Shown: positions 35,169 to 48,303 of the stretch, piece by piece
Numbering within the stretch: position 1 is the first letter of the stretch
Layout: every line of letters starts with the position of its first letter
Assembly (NCBI GenBank): GCA_965237575.1
Contig: CBDEGI010000004.1
Location: forward strand, 868,001-932,000
DNA from: JAKZVK01 sp965237575
GTDB taxonomy: Bacteria > Acidobacteriota > Terriglobia > Bryobacterales > UBA6623
Length of the DNA: 64,000 bases
Direction of reading: 5' to 3'
Translations under genes and position numbers: made by a program
The notes under the pieces: model-generated
What the model saw: the letters and a program-made list of their open reading frames with translations, nothing else
Databases searched by the model: none
What the model was told of the DNA's origin: nothing

Positions 35169-38100
35169 GTGAAATATGTTCATGCCCTCTTTGCCGCACT
35201 ATTCCTGCTCACATCGCCTCTTCTCGCTCAAACCGAAGAGGCCGTGCCGGGCTTCGGGGAGGTGCGCCAGGGGGTCTTCCGAGGCCGGCCTGTGTTCTAC
35301 CACGTGGTGGACGGTTGGGCTGTCACCGAGGGCGATATCCTCCTGGGCAGGGCGGATGAATTTGAGGCGCAAGCGCGGGATAACAGCCTCAAGCCCAAGG
35401 AATCCGGCGACGCCAAATCGCTCACACGGTCCGACGAGGATTTCCGTTGGCCCGACCAAACCGTCCCGTATACTTTCGACCCGTCGGTCAATCCTCAGCT
35501 CATCCGGGACGCCATCGCGCACTGGGAAGACAAAACCGACATTCGATTCGTCGAACGAACCGAGGAGGAGGACTTTGTCACTTTCGTCTCGCCCGCTAGT
35601 GGGTGCTCCTCTCTCGTGGGGAGGGAAGGCGGGGAGCAACTGGTCCGCCTCGCGCCAGGGTGTTCGTTTGGTAACGCAGTTCACGAAATCGGGCATGCCG
35701 TAGGACTGTGGCACGAACAGCAGCGGTCCGACAGGGACAGCCATGTCACGGTGCTTTTCGACAACGTAGACAAACGTGTCGTCCTCATCAACTTTTCCTT
35801 ACGGGGGGCAGCGGGGACGGATACCGGCGACTATGATCTTGGATCGATCATGCACTACGGCCCTTTCTTCTTTACGAACCAACTTGGGGCGCCGACGATA
35901 GAAACCGTGCCCCCAGGCATCATGTTCGGTCAGCGTGACGGTCTTTCGGCGGGAGATGTGGACGGGGTGGCGCGGTTCTACACGGGGCCTCCGTTGAGGA
36001 CCACGATTACCACGAACCCGCCCGGGCTGGAAGTCACGGTTGACAACCAAACATTCACCACGCCACGGACTCTCAACTGGATACCCGGTAGCGACCATGA
36101 GTTGAGCGTCGCCACCCAAGGCGATGAGCACACCCGCTATCTGTTTGGCGGCTGGAATGACGGCGGCGAACAGACGCACATGATCACGGCATCGTTGGCC
36201 CGTACCGTCTACCAGGCCGATTTCATCGTGCAGCACCACATTGAAACCGGTGTCGAGCCGCCGGGGAGCGGTACCGTCGTTGTGGGCCCTCCCTCGCCGG
36301 ACGGTTTTCACACGTTGCGATCTCCGGTGACCGTGACGGCGACCCCAGTGCCTGGGTTCTTCTTCGTCGGATGGTTTGGTTTGACTTTCTCCCCTGTGCA
36401 TGGCCTTTCCGCCAATCCGGCCGGCTTTCTGAACGCGATCGGGGGTACTTCGTACCAAGCCTTCTTTGCTGACTCGCCCCCGACCATCATCACGACCAAC
36501 GAGCCCGGCCGAGGCGTGCGGATCGGTAACATCGTGGGTCCGGCCCCTGTCGCCGCGGTGTTGGAGCCGGGGACGAGCCAAACCATCGGAGTTGTACCGA
36601 CCGTCCAGCGCGGGCCCTCCGGCGCCATCCAGTGGGTTTTCCGTGATTGGAGCGACGGCGGCGCGCCAACCCATGACATCACGGTTCCGGACGGTGGCGG
36701 CGAGTTCATGGTGAATTTCGATACGCAGTTTTTCCTGAGTACCTCGGTGGTACCTTTCGGAGCAGGCGAGGTGTTCGTGTCTCCTCAGACGATGGACGGT
36801 TACTACAACGTAGGGACCGATGTGATCCTAGCGGCGTCCACTGACGACGAATTCAACTTCGCCGGATGGTTGGAGGACGGTACGTCCGCGAGTCTCAACC
36901 CCACTCGCCGCATCACGGTTGACGAGCAGAGGGACAGCATTGCGGTGTACGCGGAGGCGAACAAGCTGGTCTCGGGCGAACGCGCCAGCTTCACGCTGCC
37001 TCCCTTCCCATTTCCGGCGCTGCATACTGATCCGGACCTCGTGTTCTCCATCGAAGTTCCACCGGGCGCGACGGAGCTCAAGGTGGAGGTCGCAGCGAAC
37101 AATCCCGGTCAGGACGTAGATCTGTTTGTACGGAGGGTTTTCCCGCCTGAGGTCTCTGACGGTCAAGTTGTCGCCGATCACTCTTCCACGACCTTCGGAG
37201 CCTTCGAGACGGTCATTGTCACGCCTACCTCCACGCCGCCACTGGAGCCGGTGACCTACTTCATCGCCCTGGCCTCCTTCACGGTTGATGCCACGATCAA
37301 TGGCAGCGTGACTGCGACGATCAAGGGCGGCGACCCACAGCCTGAGGTCGGGCTTTCGGCCGAGGCGCTCACGTTCACTTCGCCCGACGGAACGAACCCG
37401 GCGCCGCAAACGCTTAGCATCCGCAATGTGGGTGCCGATACCCTCAGCTTCCTGGTCAACTCCGACCAGCCGTGGCTGCATGCCACGCCGAACGAAGGCA
37501 CGTCGATGGGCGACGAGAGCGAGATCACGATTCACACGGACAGCAGCTCGCTGCCTCCGGGGACCTACGACGGCAACCTCTCGATTCTGCAGGTGGATGA
37601 ACTACCGGAAGCCGCCGAGGACCCCAAGGGCAAAGCAGCGCCGATGGTGGTTCCGGTGACGCTGGTCGTCGTTGTGTCCGCGCCTTCGATCAACGGCGGC
37701 GGGGTGGTCAATGCCGCGAGCGGAGGAGCGATCGTCGTACCCGGAGGCATCGGCAGTATCTTCGGCTTGAACCTGGCGGCGGCCACGGTGTTAGCGGGCG
37801 GGGTACCCTTGCCCACGGAGTTGGGCGGTGTGCGTGTCACAGTCAACGGAATCGACGCGCCGATCTTTTTCGTGTCGGCGACGCAGATCAACTTCCAGAT
37901 TCCGTTCGGGGTCCCCTCGCAAGGGGTGCTGACGGTTGTTGTAACTCGTGATGGTGTGGCGAGCGGGCTCGAACCAGTGCCGGTGGGCCTTTATGCACCG
38001 GGTGTGTTCGTGAACTTCCTGACCGGCGAGCCCATTGTGCAGCGATTCCCTGATTTCTCTCTCATCACGGCGCAGAATCCCGCCAAGGCGGGTGACGTTC

Positions 38101-38396
38101 TGATCATCTACTTCACGGGTGTCGGTGGAGTCACCAACGCGCCTGCTACGGGGACGCCGGCCTCCGCTAATCCGCTTTCCACCGCGTCGTTAGCGCCCAC
38201 GGTCACCTTGGGTGGCGACCCGACGACCTTGCTGTTTGCCGGTCTGGCGCCCTTCTTCGTCGGGACCGGGCAGGCGAACGTCGAGTTGGGCGCCGTGCTG
38301 CCGCCAGCGACGATCGGGCCGAACGGGCCGACCTCGGCCCTAGTCATCAACTTCGGTGGCGCGACGAGCGTTCCCGTACAGCTACCGGTCGAGTAG
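35169..38396 (+). CDS. Astacin-type (M12A) metalloprotease with repeat, PPC-like and Solibacter C-terminal domains
   Basis: 1075 residues. Signal peptide MKYVHALFAALFLLTSPLLAQ from GTG 35169 (ATG 35076 would place it internally). The catalytic domain opens RWPDQTVPYTFDP and has the zinc site HEIGHAVGLWHEQQRSDRD (HExxHxxGxxHE) with a Met-turn SIMHYG. Then two or three InlB-like beta repeats (TTNPPGLEVTVDNQTFTTP, FFVGWFGL, FNFAGWLEDG), a PPC-like domain (ATELKVEVAANNPGQDVDLF), a BACON-like domain (LSAEALTFTSPDGTNPAPQT to PWLHATPNEG) and a Solibacter C-terminal domain (GGVVNAASGGAIVVPGGIGS, INFQIPFGVPSQG, YFTGVGG). An extracellular protease, likely with adhesion or display modules. Confidence 0.9.
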   Translation: MKYVHALFAALFLLTSPLLAQTEEAVPGFGEVRQGVFRGRPVFYHVVDGWAVTEGDILLGRADEFEAQARDNSLKPKESGDAKSLTRSDEDFRWPDQTVPYTFDPSVNPQLIRDAIAHWEDKTDIRFVERTEEEDFVTFVSPASGCSSLVGREGGEQLVRLAPGCSFGNAVHEIGHAVGLWHEQQRSDRDSHVTVLFDNVDKRVVLINFSLRGAAGTDTGDYDLGSIMHYGPFFFTNQLGAPTIETVPPGIMFGQRDGLSAGDVDGVARFYTGPPLRTTITTNPPGLEVTVDNQTFTTPRTLNWIPGSDHELSVATQGDEHTRYLFGGWNDGGEQTHMITASLARTVYQADFIVQHHIETGVEPPGSGTVVVGPPSPDGFHTLRSPVTVTATPVPGFFFVGWFGLTFSPVHGLSANPAGFLNAIGGTSYQAFFADSPPTIITTNEPGRGVRIGNIVGPAPVAAVLEPGTSQTIGVVPTVQRGPSGAIQWVFRDWSDGGAPTHDITVPDGGGEFMVNFDTQFFLSTSVVPFGAGEVFVSPQTMDGYYNVGTDVILAASTDDEFNFAGWLEDGTSASLNPTRRITVDEQRDSIAVYAEANKLVSGERASFTLPPFPFPALHTDPDLVFSIEVPPGATELKVEVAANNPGQDVDLFVRRVFPPEVSDGQVVADHSSTTFGAFETVIVTPTSTPPLEPVTYFIALASFTVDATINGSVTATIKGGDPQPEVGLSAEALTFTSPDGTNPAPQTLSIRNVGADTLSFLVNSDQPWLHATPNEGTSMGDESEITIHTDSSSLPPGTYDGNLSILQVDELPEAAEDPKGKAAPMVVPVTLVVVVSAPSINGGGVVNAASGGAIVVPGGIGSIFGLNLAAATVLAGGVPLPTELGGVRVTVNGIDAPIFFVSATQINFQIPFGVPSQGVLTVVVTRDGVASGLEPVPVGLYAPGVFVNFLTGEPIVQRFPDFSLITAQNPAKAGDVLIIYFTGVGGVTNAPATGTPASANPLSTASLAPTVTLGGDPTTLLFAGLAPFFVGTGQANVELGAVLPPATIGPNGPTSALVINFGGATSVPVQLPVE

Positions 38397-38402
38397 AGGG
38401 TG

Positions 38403-39176
38403 TCACGGGCACAGCTTGAAGGCGCGGGGCAGGATATAGCCTCCGTCGATGCGGAATGAGCTTCCCGTGACGTAGGACGAGTCTTCCTCGGAGGCGAGAA
38501 AGAGGACGGCTTGGGCAATGTCCTCGGGTTGGCCGAGCCTCTTGAGGGGGAGCTGCTGGGCGGCGTCTTGGATCTCCTCTTCTGACGCGTAGATGCGCTC
38601 GCCGGGCGTATCGATCCAGCCGGGCTCGATCGTGTTTACGCGAATCCTATGCGGGGCCAGCTCCGCGGCCCAGGTGCGTGACATGTGAATTACGGCGGCC
38701 TTGGCGCCGTTGTAGGCGGTCGAGAGGCCGTACGGGCGCACGCCGTGTACCGAGCTGATCGAGATGATGCTGCCGCCGTCGCCTTGCTTGATCATCTGGC
38801 GGGCGGCGAGTTGCGAGCAGTGAAAGACGGACCATAGGGTCGGCCCCCAGGTTTTCTCCACGTCTTCGACCGTGAGGTCGACCAACGACTTGCGGACCGA
38901 TGTGGCGGCGTTGTTGAGCAGGATGTCGACTCGGCCGAGCTTGGCGAGAGCCTCTTCGAAGAAGCGTTCGTCGTCGGCGCGCCTGCCGACGTCGCCGATC
39001 GAGAGCAGTCCCCGCCGCCCTAGGGCTTCGATCTCGGCGATCGTGGCCAAGCCTTCTTCCTCCAGCAGGTCACAGATGGCCACGTCCGCCCCCTCACGAG
39101 CCATGGCCAGCGCCGAGGCCTTACCAATTCCGCGCGCGCCGCCGGTTACAACGGCTACTTTGCCTTCGAGTTTCAT
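38403..39176 (-). CDS. Short-chain dehydrogenase/reductase (SDR)
   Basis: 257 residues, classical SDR: NAD(P)-binding TGGARGIGKASAL, DILLNNAAT, catalytic Ser in SIISISSVHG, Tyr and Lys in YNGAK, and the PGWIDTPGERIY segment after the active site. Asp (CDLLEE) after beta-2 suggests NAD preference. The substrate cannot be inferred; glucose/3-oxoacyl-like reductases share this profile. It is convergent with the astacin gene (6 bp) and lies 74 bp past the D-2-hydroxyacid dehydrogenase on the same strand. Confidence 0.9.
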   Translation of the reverse strand: MKLEGKVAVVTGGARGIGKASALAMAREGADVAICDLLEEEGLATIAEIEALGRRGLLSIGDVGRRADDERFFEEALAKLGRVDILLNNAATSVRKSLVDLTVEDVEKTWGPTLWSVFHCSQLAARQMIKQGDGGSIISISSVHGVRPYGLSTAYNGAKAAVIHMSRTWAAELAPHRIRVNTIEPGWIDTPGERIYASEEEIQDAAQQLPLKRLGQPEDIAQAVLFLASEEDSSYVTGSSFRIDGGYILPRAFKLCP

Positions 39177-39250
39177 GGGTACCCCAGGTTCCGATTATAA
39201 GAGGAGCGCAACATCAGTTCACTTCTCTCTCTCCTCATGGGCCTCGAAGC

Positions 39251-40294
39251 TCAGTACCACTTGGCCTTGTCGGTGAGGTTGCAAAGCGGTTCGCTGCGGG
39301 CGAAGCGGCCGACGTTATCAAGCAACACGGCCAGGTGACGCTCGGAGATCCGTGGCGAATAGCCTGCGACATGGGGCGTGAGGATGACGTTCTCCATCTT
39401 CCAAAGTGGATGGTCTGCAGGCAACGGCTCTACCTCGAACACATCCAGCGCGGCGCCGGCGATCTCCTTGGCCTCGAGCGCCGCCACCAGATCATCCAAG
39501 ACAACGATCGCGCCACGCCCGATGTTGACCAGGTAGGCCGTAGGTTTCATCTGCTGGAACTGCGGCCGCTGGAACCACTTTTCGGTCTCAGGCGTGTGGG
39601 GAGCGGCGATCACCACGAAGTCGCTTTCCGCGAGCAGATCGCGCAAACGATCGGGTTTCCATAGTGCTTCGACCCCCTCGGGAGCTTCGGTCTGCATCGG
39701 ATCGATCGTCAGTACCCTCATGTGGAAGGCCAGCCCCCGGCCGGCGATCTCGGCGCCGATCGCGCCTAGTCCGACGACGCCCAACGTTGCATCACCCAGG
39801 TTCATGTGCGAGCGGTCGATGGCGTTGATGACGCCGGGTCCGGTCGCGAAGCCCGCCCGTTCGGTCTCGCCACCGATCGGCTCCCACCGCGCCTCCATCT
39901 GGAATCGGATGTAGCGGTGCAAGTTACGTGCGAAACAAATGATGTAGCCGAACACCTGGTCGGCGATGTTGTCCGAGAAGAGCCCACGCATATTGGTGAT
40001 CTGGCAGGGGTGTTCGATCAGGGCAGGGAATAGGTAGTGTTCCAGACTTGCGGTCGGGCTCTGCACCCAGCGCAGCTTTGTCGAGGCGGCCAGCAGCTCA
40101 GGCGTCATCTTGCCGAAGAACGCATCGGCGTCGGTGATCTCCTCCAGGGCTTCTTCCGGGGTCTGCGTGTTGGCGACGGCCATCGGGCCGGCGGCTTCGG
40201 TGATCTTGGCCAGGCGTTCGGCTTCAACGGCAGGGTGAATGACCAGCTTTATGAGGGTATCCTTCTCCTGTTTGTCAGTCTGGATTGCTGTCAA
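39251..40294 (-). CDS. D-2-hydroxyacid dehydrogenase (NAD-binding), second copy
   Basis: 347 residues of the same family as 16334: Rossmann motif ATLGVVGLGAIGAEIAGRG, Arg in VNIGRGAIV, Glu in DVFEVEPL and His in ILTPHVAGYS. The N-terminal 12 residues depend on a TTG at 40294; homology starts near LIKLVIHPAVEAERLAKI, where AGGAG lies a few bases upstream but no standard start codon is placed well, so the start is unsure. The SDR follows 74 bp downstream and may be co-transcribed; two oxidoreductases acting on hydroxy/keto acids would fit. Confidence 0.88.
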   Translation of the reverse strand: MTAIQTDKQEKDTLIKLVIHPAVEAERLAKITEAAGPMAVANTQTPEEALEEITDADAFFGKMTPELLAASTKLRWVQSPTASLEHYLFPALIEHPCQITNMRGLFSDNIADQVFGYIICFARNLHRYIRFQMEARWEPIGGETERAGFATGPGVINAIDRSHMNLGDATLGVVGLGAIGAEIAGRGLAFHMRVLTIDPMQTEAPEGVEALWKPDRLRDLLAESDFVVIAAPHTPETEKWFQRPQFQQMKPTAYLVNIGRGAIVVLDDLVAALEAKEIAGAALDVFEVEPLPADHPLWKMENVILTPHVAGYSPRISERHLAVLLDNVGRFARSEPLCNLTDKAKWY

Positions 40295-40696
40295 GCGGCT
40301 GAGACTACAACATTATGCACAGATTGCGTGGCACCGAGCGGAGGAGCGGATGGCAGTCTTGATCGCTGCCCGGCTGCTAGCACGACGGGGGCGGCCCACC
40401 AGCCGATCCGCCAGCAACCCCGGCCTGCGATCCCGGTTACGGGAAGCTATGTCCCTACATTACTGATTGAAAATGATTTAAGACCGGAGGAAGCGCACGT
40501 CAATATCGGTATTACTTATAATGAAGCTCCCGTATCTTCTGTTGCATTTATAGTGGCTCAGATGGTATTCTGTGTGGAATCCTCTCGGTCCCATCTCGCC
40601 TGTCACAACGGGCCGGCCTTATTTGGAAAGCTGCTAGTTGTTCGGGGTAGCCGACCCAGGAAGTTCGGCTGGCGGGGAGACTGCGACCCATACGTT
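40295..40696. other. Divergent intergenic region upstream of gltB
   Basis: About 400 bp with an AT-richer stretch (40460-40580). Contains the promoter candidate at 40542-40571. The long open frame running through it to gltB lacks protein character and is not used. Confidence 0.45.
40542..40571 (+). promoter_or_regulatory. Candidate sigma-70 promoter of gltBD
   Basis: TTGCAT (40542-40547), 18 bp, TATTCT (40566-40571) in an AT-richer segment; transcription would start near 40578, giving a leader of about 120 nt. No riboswitch is evident. Confidence 0.45.
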
Positions 40697-45289
<4,593 letters not shown>

Positions 45290-45293
45290 GGGT

Positions 45294-46757
45294 ATGGGCA
45301 AAGTCACCGGATTCATGGAATACACACGGGAGTCCCCCAAGGGCCGTCCCGTCGAAGAGCGCATCAAAGACTACCGGGAAGTCTACGCTCCGACTCCGGA
45401 GGAGACCCTCAAAGTCCAGGGTGCGCGCTGCATGGACTGCGGCATTCCCTTCTGCCACACCGGTTGCCCGCTCAGCAATATCATTCCCGACTGGAACGAT
45501 CTCGTCTATCACGACCGCTGGCAGGACGCGCTACGCCAACTGCACTCGACCAATAACTTTCCCGAGTTCACCGGACGTATCTGTCCAGCTCCCTGCGAGG
45601 CCGCCTGCGTGCTCGGCATCAACGACGACCCGGTCACCATCAAGAGCATCGAAAAGGCAATCGCTGATCGCGGCTGGGCTGAAGGCTGGACCGTTCCCGA
45701 ACCGCCCTCCATCCGCACCGGCAAGAAGGTCGCGGTCATCGGTTCCGGTCCCGCCGGCATGGCGGCCGCACAGCAACTCAACCGCGCCGGCCACCAGGTC
45801 ACCGTGTACGAAAAGAACGAGGTCATCGGCGGCCTGATGGCGCTCGGCATCCCCGACTTCAAGATGGAAAAGCACCTGGTCGAGCGGCGCGTCGAGCAAA
45901 TGCAAGCAGAGGGCGTCACCTTCAAGACAGGAACGCACATCGGTGTCGACATCGACGCCAAGGACCTGAAAGACGAATACGACGCACTCTTGATTGCGAC
46001 CGGCGCCGAGAAACCGCGCGACCTGCCCATCCCCGGACGCGACCTCGAAGGCGTCTACTTCGCGATGCAATTCCTGCCGCAGCAGAACCGCCGCCTCGGC
46101 GGCCGGCCGGTCGAGGCCGGCTTCGACATCACCGCCAAGGACAAGCATGTCATCATCATCGGCGGCGGCGACACGGGCGCCGATTGTCTGGGAACGTCAC
46201 GCCGACAAGGGGCGAAGTCAATCCGCCAGTTCGAGCTGCTACCCAAGCCGCCCCTGACACGCGACGAACCCGGAGCGCAGCCCTGGCCGCTATGGCCGTT
46301 CACCTTCCAGGCCGAAAGCTCTCACCAGGAGGGCGACGTCCGCGACTGGGCGGTCAACACCAACGAATTCATCGGCGAGAACGGCCACGTCCGCGCCTTG
46401 CGGGGCATCCGGCTCGAGTGGCCCGATCCCGATCCCGAAACGGGTAAACGTCCTTTCAAGTACGAGGAAATCCGGGGCTCGGAGTTCGAGTTCGAAGCCG
46501 ACCTCGTGCTGCTGGCGATGGGCTTCGAATGCCCGGTACAAGAAGGCCTGCTGGAACAACTTGCCGTCGACAAAGACCCGCGCGGCCATGTGAAGGCTGA
46601 ATACGGCGAGCACGCCACGTCGATCCGGGGCGTGTACGCGGCCGGCGACGCGCGCCGCGGCCAATCGCTCGTGGTCTGGGCCTTAGCGGAGGGGCGCAAA
46701 GCCGCCCGTGCCATCGACCTCTTCTTGATGGGCGAGAGTAGCCTGCCTGAGCACTGA
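45294..46757 (+). CDS. gltD: Glutamate synthase, small (beta) subunit
   Basis: 487 residues. N-terminal cysteine-rich domain (GARCMDCGIPFCHTGCPLSN, RICPAPCEAACVLG) for two 4Fe-4S clusters, FAD-binding VAVIGSGPAGMAAAQQLN, NADPH-binding VIIIGGGDTGADCLGTSRRQ, and the closing FAD segment GVYAAGDARRGQSLVVWAL. It supplies electrons from NAD(P)H to the GltB FMN. ATG 45294 lies 4 bp after the gltB stop with GTAGGGGT as ribosome-binding site. Full length for the family. Confidence 0.97.
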   Translation: MGKVTGFMEYTRESPKGRPVEERIKDYREVYAPTPEETLKVQGARCMDCGIPFCHTGCPLSNIIPDWNDLVYHDRWQDALRQLHSTNNFPEFTGRICPAPCEAACVLGINDDPVTIKSIEKAIADRGWAEGWTVPEPPSIRTGKKVAVIGSGPAGMAAAQQLNRAGHQVTVYEKNEVIGGLMALGIPDFKMEKHLVERRVEQMQAEGVTFKTGTHIGVDIDAKDLKDEYDALLIATGAEKPRDLPIPGRDLEGVYFAMQFLPQQNRRLGGRPVEAGFDITAKDKHVIIIGGGDTGADCLGTSRRQGAKSIRQFELLPKPPLTRDEPGAQPWPLWPFTFQAESSHQEGDVRDWAVNTNEFIGENGHVRALRGIRLEWPDPDPETGKRPFKYEEIRGSEFEFEADLVLLAMGFECPVQEGLLEQLAVDKDPRGHVKAEYGEHATSIRGVYAAGDARRGQSLVVWALAEGRKAARAIDLFLMGESSLPEH

Positions 46758-46789
46758 CAGCAACCACCGAGGGAGCCGATTCGACGGGC

Positions 46790-47119
46790 CTAGGCCGGTG
46801 GACGGCCATTGGAGGCGTTGTGCTGTAGGGTGTCGATCAGGCGGTTGAGCTTCTTGTCGGTGGCCTGCTGCGCTTCCGCCAGGCGGCTAAGCCGTTCTTC
46901 CGTCACCTGCTGCGCGTGGGTGAGGCGCCTTTGTGCCTCTACCACCTGCTCCAAACCATCCGCTATCGATTTGATCTGACGGTCATGGCCCGCGATCCGA
47001 CGGTCGTGGCCCGCGAGCAGCTTCATGCCGGCTTCGATCATGTTGAGAATTGCATCCTGGCGGACACTCATCGCCGCGTGCTGCTCGAGGATGAACTCCA
47101 TGGTCTTCTCGGGGTCCAT
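46790..47119 (-). CDS. Small coiled-coil protein (tandem paralogue 1)
   Basis: 109 residues, predicted helical throughout. N-terminal MDPEKTMEFILEQHAAMS, then AGHDRRI-AGHDRQI heptads (two copies of a 7-residue/21-bp unit), then LTHAQQVTEERLSRLAEAQQ and DKKLNRLIDTLQ. Small proteins of this kind (MDxTMEFILEQQAxF opening, long coiled coil) are frequent in Solibacter-type genomes and have no known function. Nearly the same protein follows upstream at 47237, so this is a tandem duplication with later divergence. No signal peptide. Confidence 0.75.
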   Translation of the reverse strand: MDPEKTMEFILEQHAAMSVRQDAILNMIEAGMKLLAGHDRRIAGHDRQIKSIADGLEQVVEAQRRLTHAQQVTEERLSRLAEAQQATDKKLNRLIDTLQHNASNGRPPA

Positions 47120-47236
47120 GCCTGTATCTTAGCCCGTAGTTGGCATGGTCACAAGGAACTCCCGCGAACGGCGCAAACGACCGCCAGTTGCACGTCGGTG
47201 CCGCACGTTTCGCTACAGCACCATGGGCTGCGTTGG

Positions 47237-47650
47237 TCAGGCCGTGGGACGGCCATTGGAGGCGTTGCGCTGGAGGGTGTCGATCAGGCGGTTGAGCTTC
47301 TCGTCGGTGACAGCTTGAGCGGCGGCCACCTTCTCGACCGCCACCTCGGTGGCCTGTTGCGCTTCCGCAAGACGACTCAACCGTTCTTCCGTCATTTGCT
47401 GAGCGTGGGTGAGGCGCCCTTGCGCCTCAACCACCCGCTCCAAACCATCCGCTAGCGCATTGATCTGACGGTCATGGCCGGCGATCCGACGGTCATGGCC
47501 GGCGATCCGACGGTCATGGCCCGCGATCCGACGGTCGTGGCCGGCGAGCAGCTTCATGCCGGCTTCGATCATGTTGAAGATTGCATCCTGGCGGACACTC
47601 ATGGCCGCTTGCTGCTCGAGGATGAACTCCATGGTCTTCTCGGGATCCAT
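47237..47650 (-). CDS. Small coiled-coil protein (tandem paralogue 2)
   Basis: 137 residues. Same opening (MDPEKTMEFILEQQAAMS) and end (NRLIDTLQRNASNGRPTA) as the neighbour, but with four AGHDRxI heptads in a row instead of two, coded by a near-perfect 21-bp repeat (about 47473-47556), and an additional EVAVEKVAAAQAVT segment. Repeat number variation changes coiled-coil length in whole heptads, keeping register. Same strand as its paralogue, 117 bp apart, each with its own start. Confidence 0.75.
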   Translation of the reverse strand: MDPEKTMEFILEQQAAMSVRQDAIFNMIEAGMKLLAGHDRRIAGHDRRIAGHDRRIAGHDRQINALADGLERVVEAQGRLTHAQQMTEERLSRLAEAQQATEVAVEKVAAAQAVTDEKLNRLIDTLQRNASNGRPTA

Positions 47651-47706
47651 GCCTGCATCTTAACTTGCAGTAGGAAGGATCACAAGCGTGGCGCACTCTG
47701 TGTGCG

Positions 47707-48258
47707 CTACCGCACCAGCACGACTTCAGCCAAGTCCCGGTCCAAGTGGGCGCAGTAGCGCCCGTCCCTGGGGTGAATCCACAGGCCTTGTTCCGGCCCC
47801 ACGCTAGGGAAGGCGGAGGGGTCATCGTAGAGACGGCCACCCACATCCTCGACCTCGGGGCTCAGCGGTCCGACGTGGATGTGAGCGTGGCACTGGGTGC
47901 GGAAGAAGTATCCGTTGGCGGCGAGTCCCCAGCGGCCGGGGTATAGCTCTTTCGCCCTGACAATGGCCGCCTCCCAATAGCGAATGCGCGACTTGCTAGG
48001 CAGTGAGCCGTGCGTCTGCAAGCCCCGGCCGTGGGCCTTGGGGAGCGCAAGATGCCGATTGGGCTTATGAGGGTTGATGTCTTTGAGGAAGTAAAACTCG
48101 GTGGTCTGCTCTTCGGCGGTTCGGCAGAGGCCACAGACGCGTGCCTTGAGTGTCTCCGGCCGGGCGTGATCGCAGGGGCAATCGACCACCGGAGGCGCGA
48201 AGCTCCAGAGCCACAAGGTAGCGCCCAACATGCCGACAACGAGAGCCAACCGCTTCAT
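47707..48258 (-). CDS. Exported HIT-like protein
   Basis: 183 residues. Signal peptide (MKRLALVVGMLGATLWLWSF) ending before CPCDH; several Cys residues in the mature N-terminus (CGLCRTAEEQT) may bind metal. The core has FYFLKDINPHKPNRHLALPK and the HIT triad QCHAHIHVGPLSP (HxHxH), as in the histidine-triad hydrolase/transferase family, here outside the cytoplasm. CDP-diacylglycerol diphosphatase is one exported HIT relative, but this protein is shorter and differs. Substrate unknown. It is 45 bp downstream of dgt on the same strand, with a hairpin between. Confidence 0.7.
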   Translation of the reverse strand: MKRLALVVGMLGATLWLWSFAPPVVDCPCDHARPETLKARVCGLCRTAEEQTTEFYFLKDINPHKPNRHLALPKAHGRGLQTHGSLPSKSRIRYWEAAIVRAKELYPGRWGLAANGYFFRTQCHAHIHVGPLSPEVEDVGGRLYDDPSAFPSVGPEQGLWIHPRDGRYCAHLDRDLAEVVLVR

Positions 48259-48269
48259 GAAGTCGAATT

Positions 48270-48291
48270 ATAGCGGGGTCTCCGTGACCCG
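48270..48291 (-). terminator. Hairpin after dgt
   Basis: Read on the minus strand, AGCGGGTC pairs with GACCCCGCT around a short loop and is followed by ATAATT. It could end the dgt transcript before the HIT-like gene. Confidence 0.4.
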
Positions 48292-48303
48292 CTCCCGAGC
48301 AGG

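Noticed and set aside
40037..40696. N-terminal extension of gltB (220 codons)
   Set aside because: No GltB homology before LYDPRHEHDACG; it includes the intergenic region and part of the divergent dehydrogenase gene. ATG 40697 gives the family N-terminus with the expected Cys22.
47473..47560. Four 21-bp direct repeats, possible CRISPR-like array
   Set aside because: The units are contiguous with no spacers and encode in-frame heptads of a coiled-coil protein.
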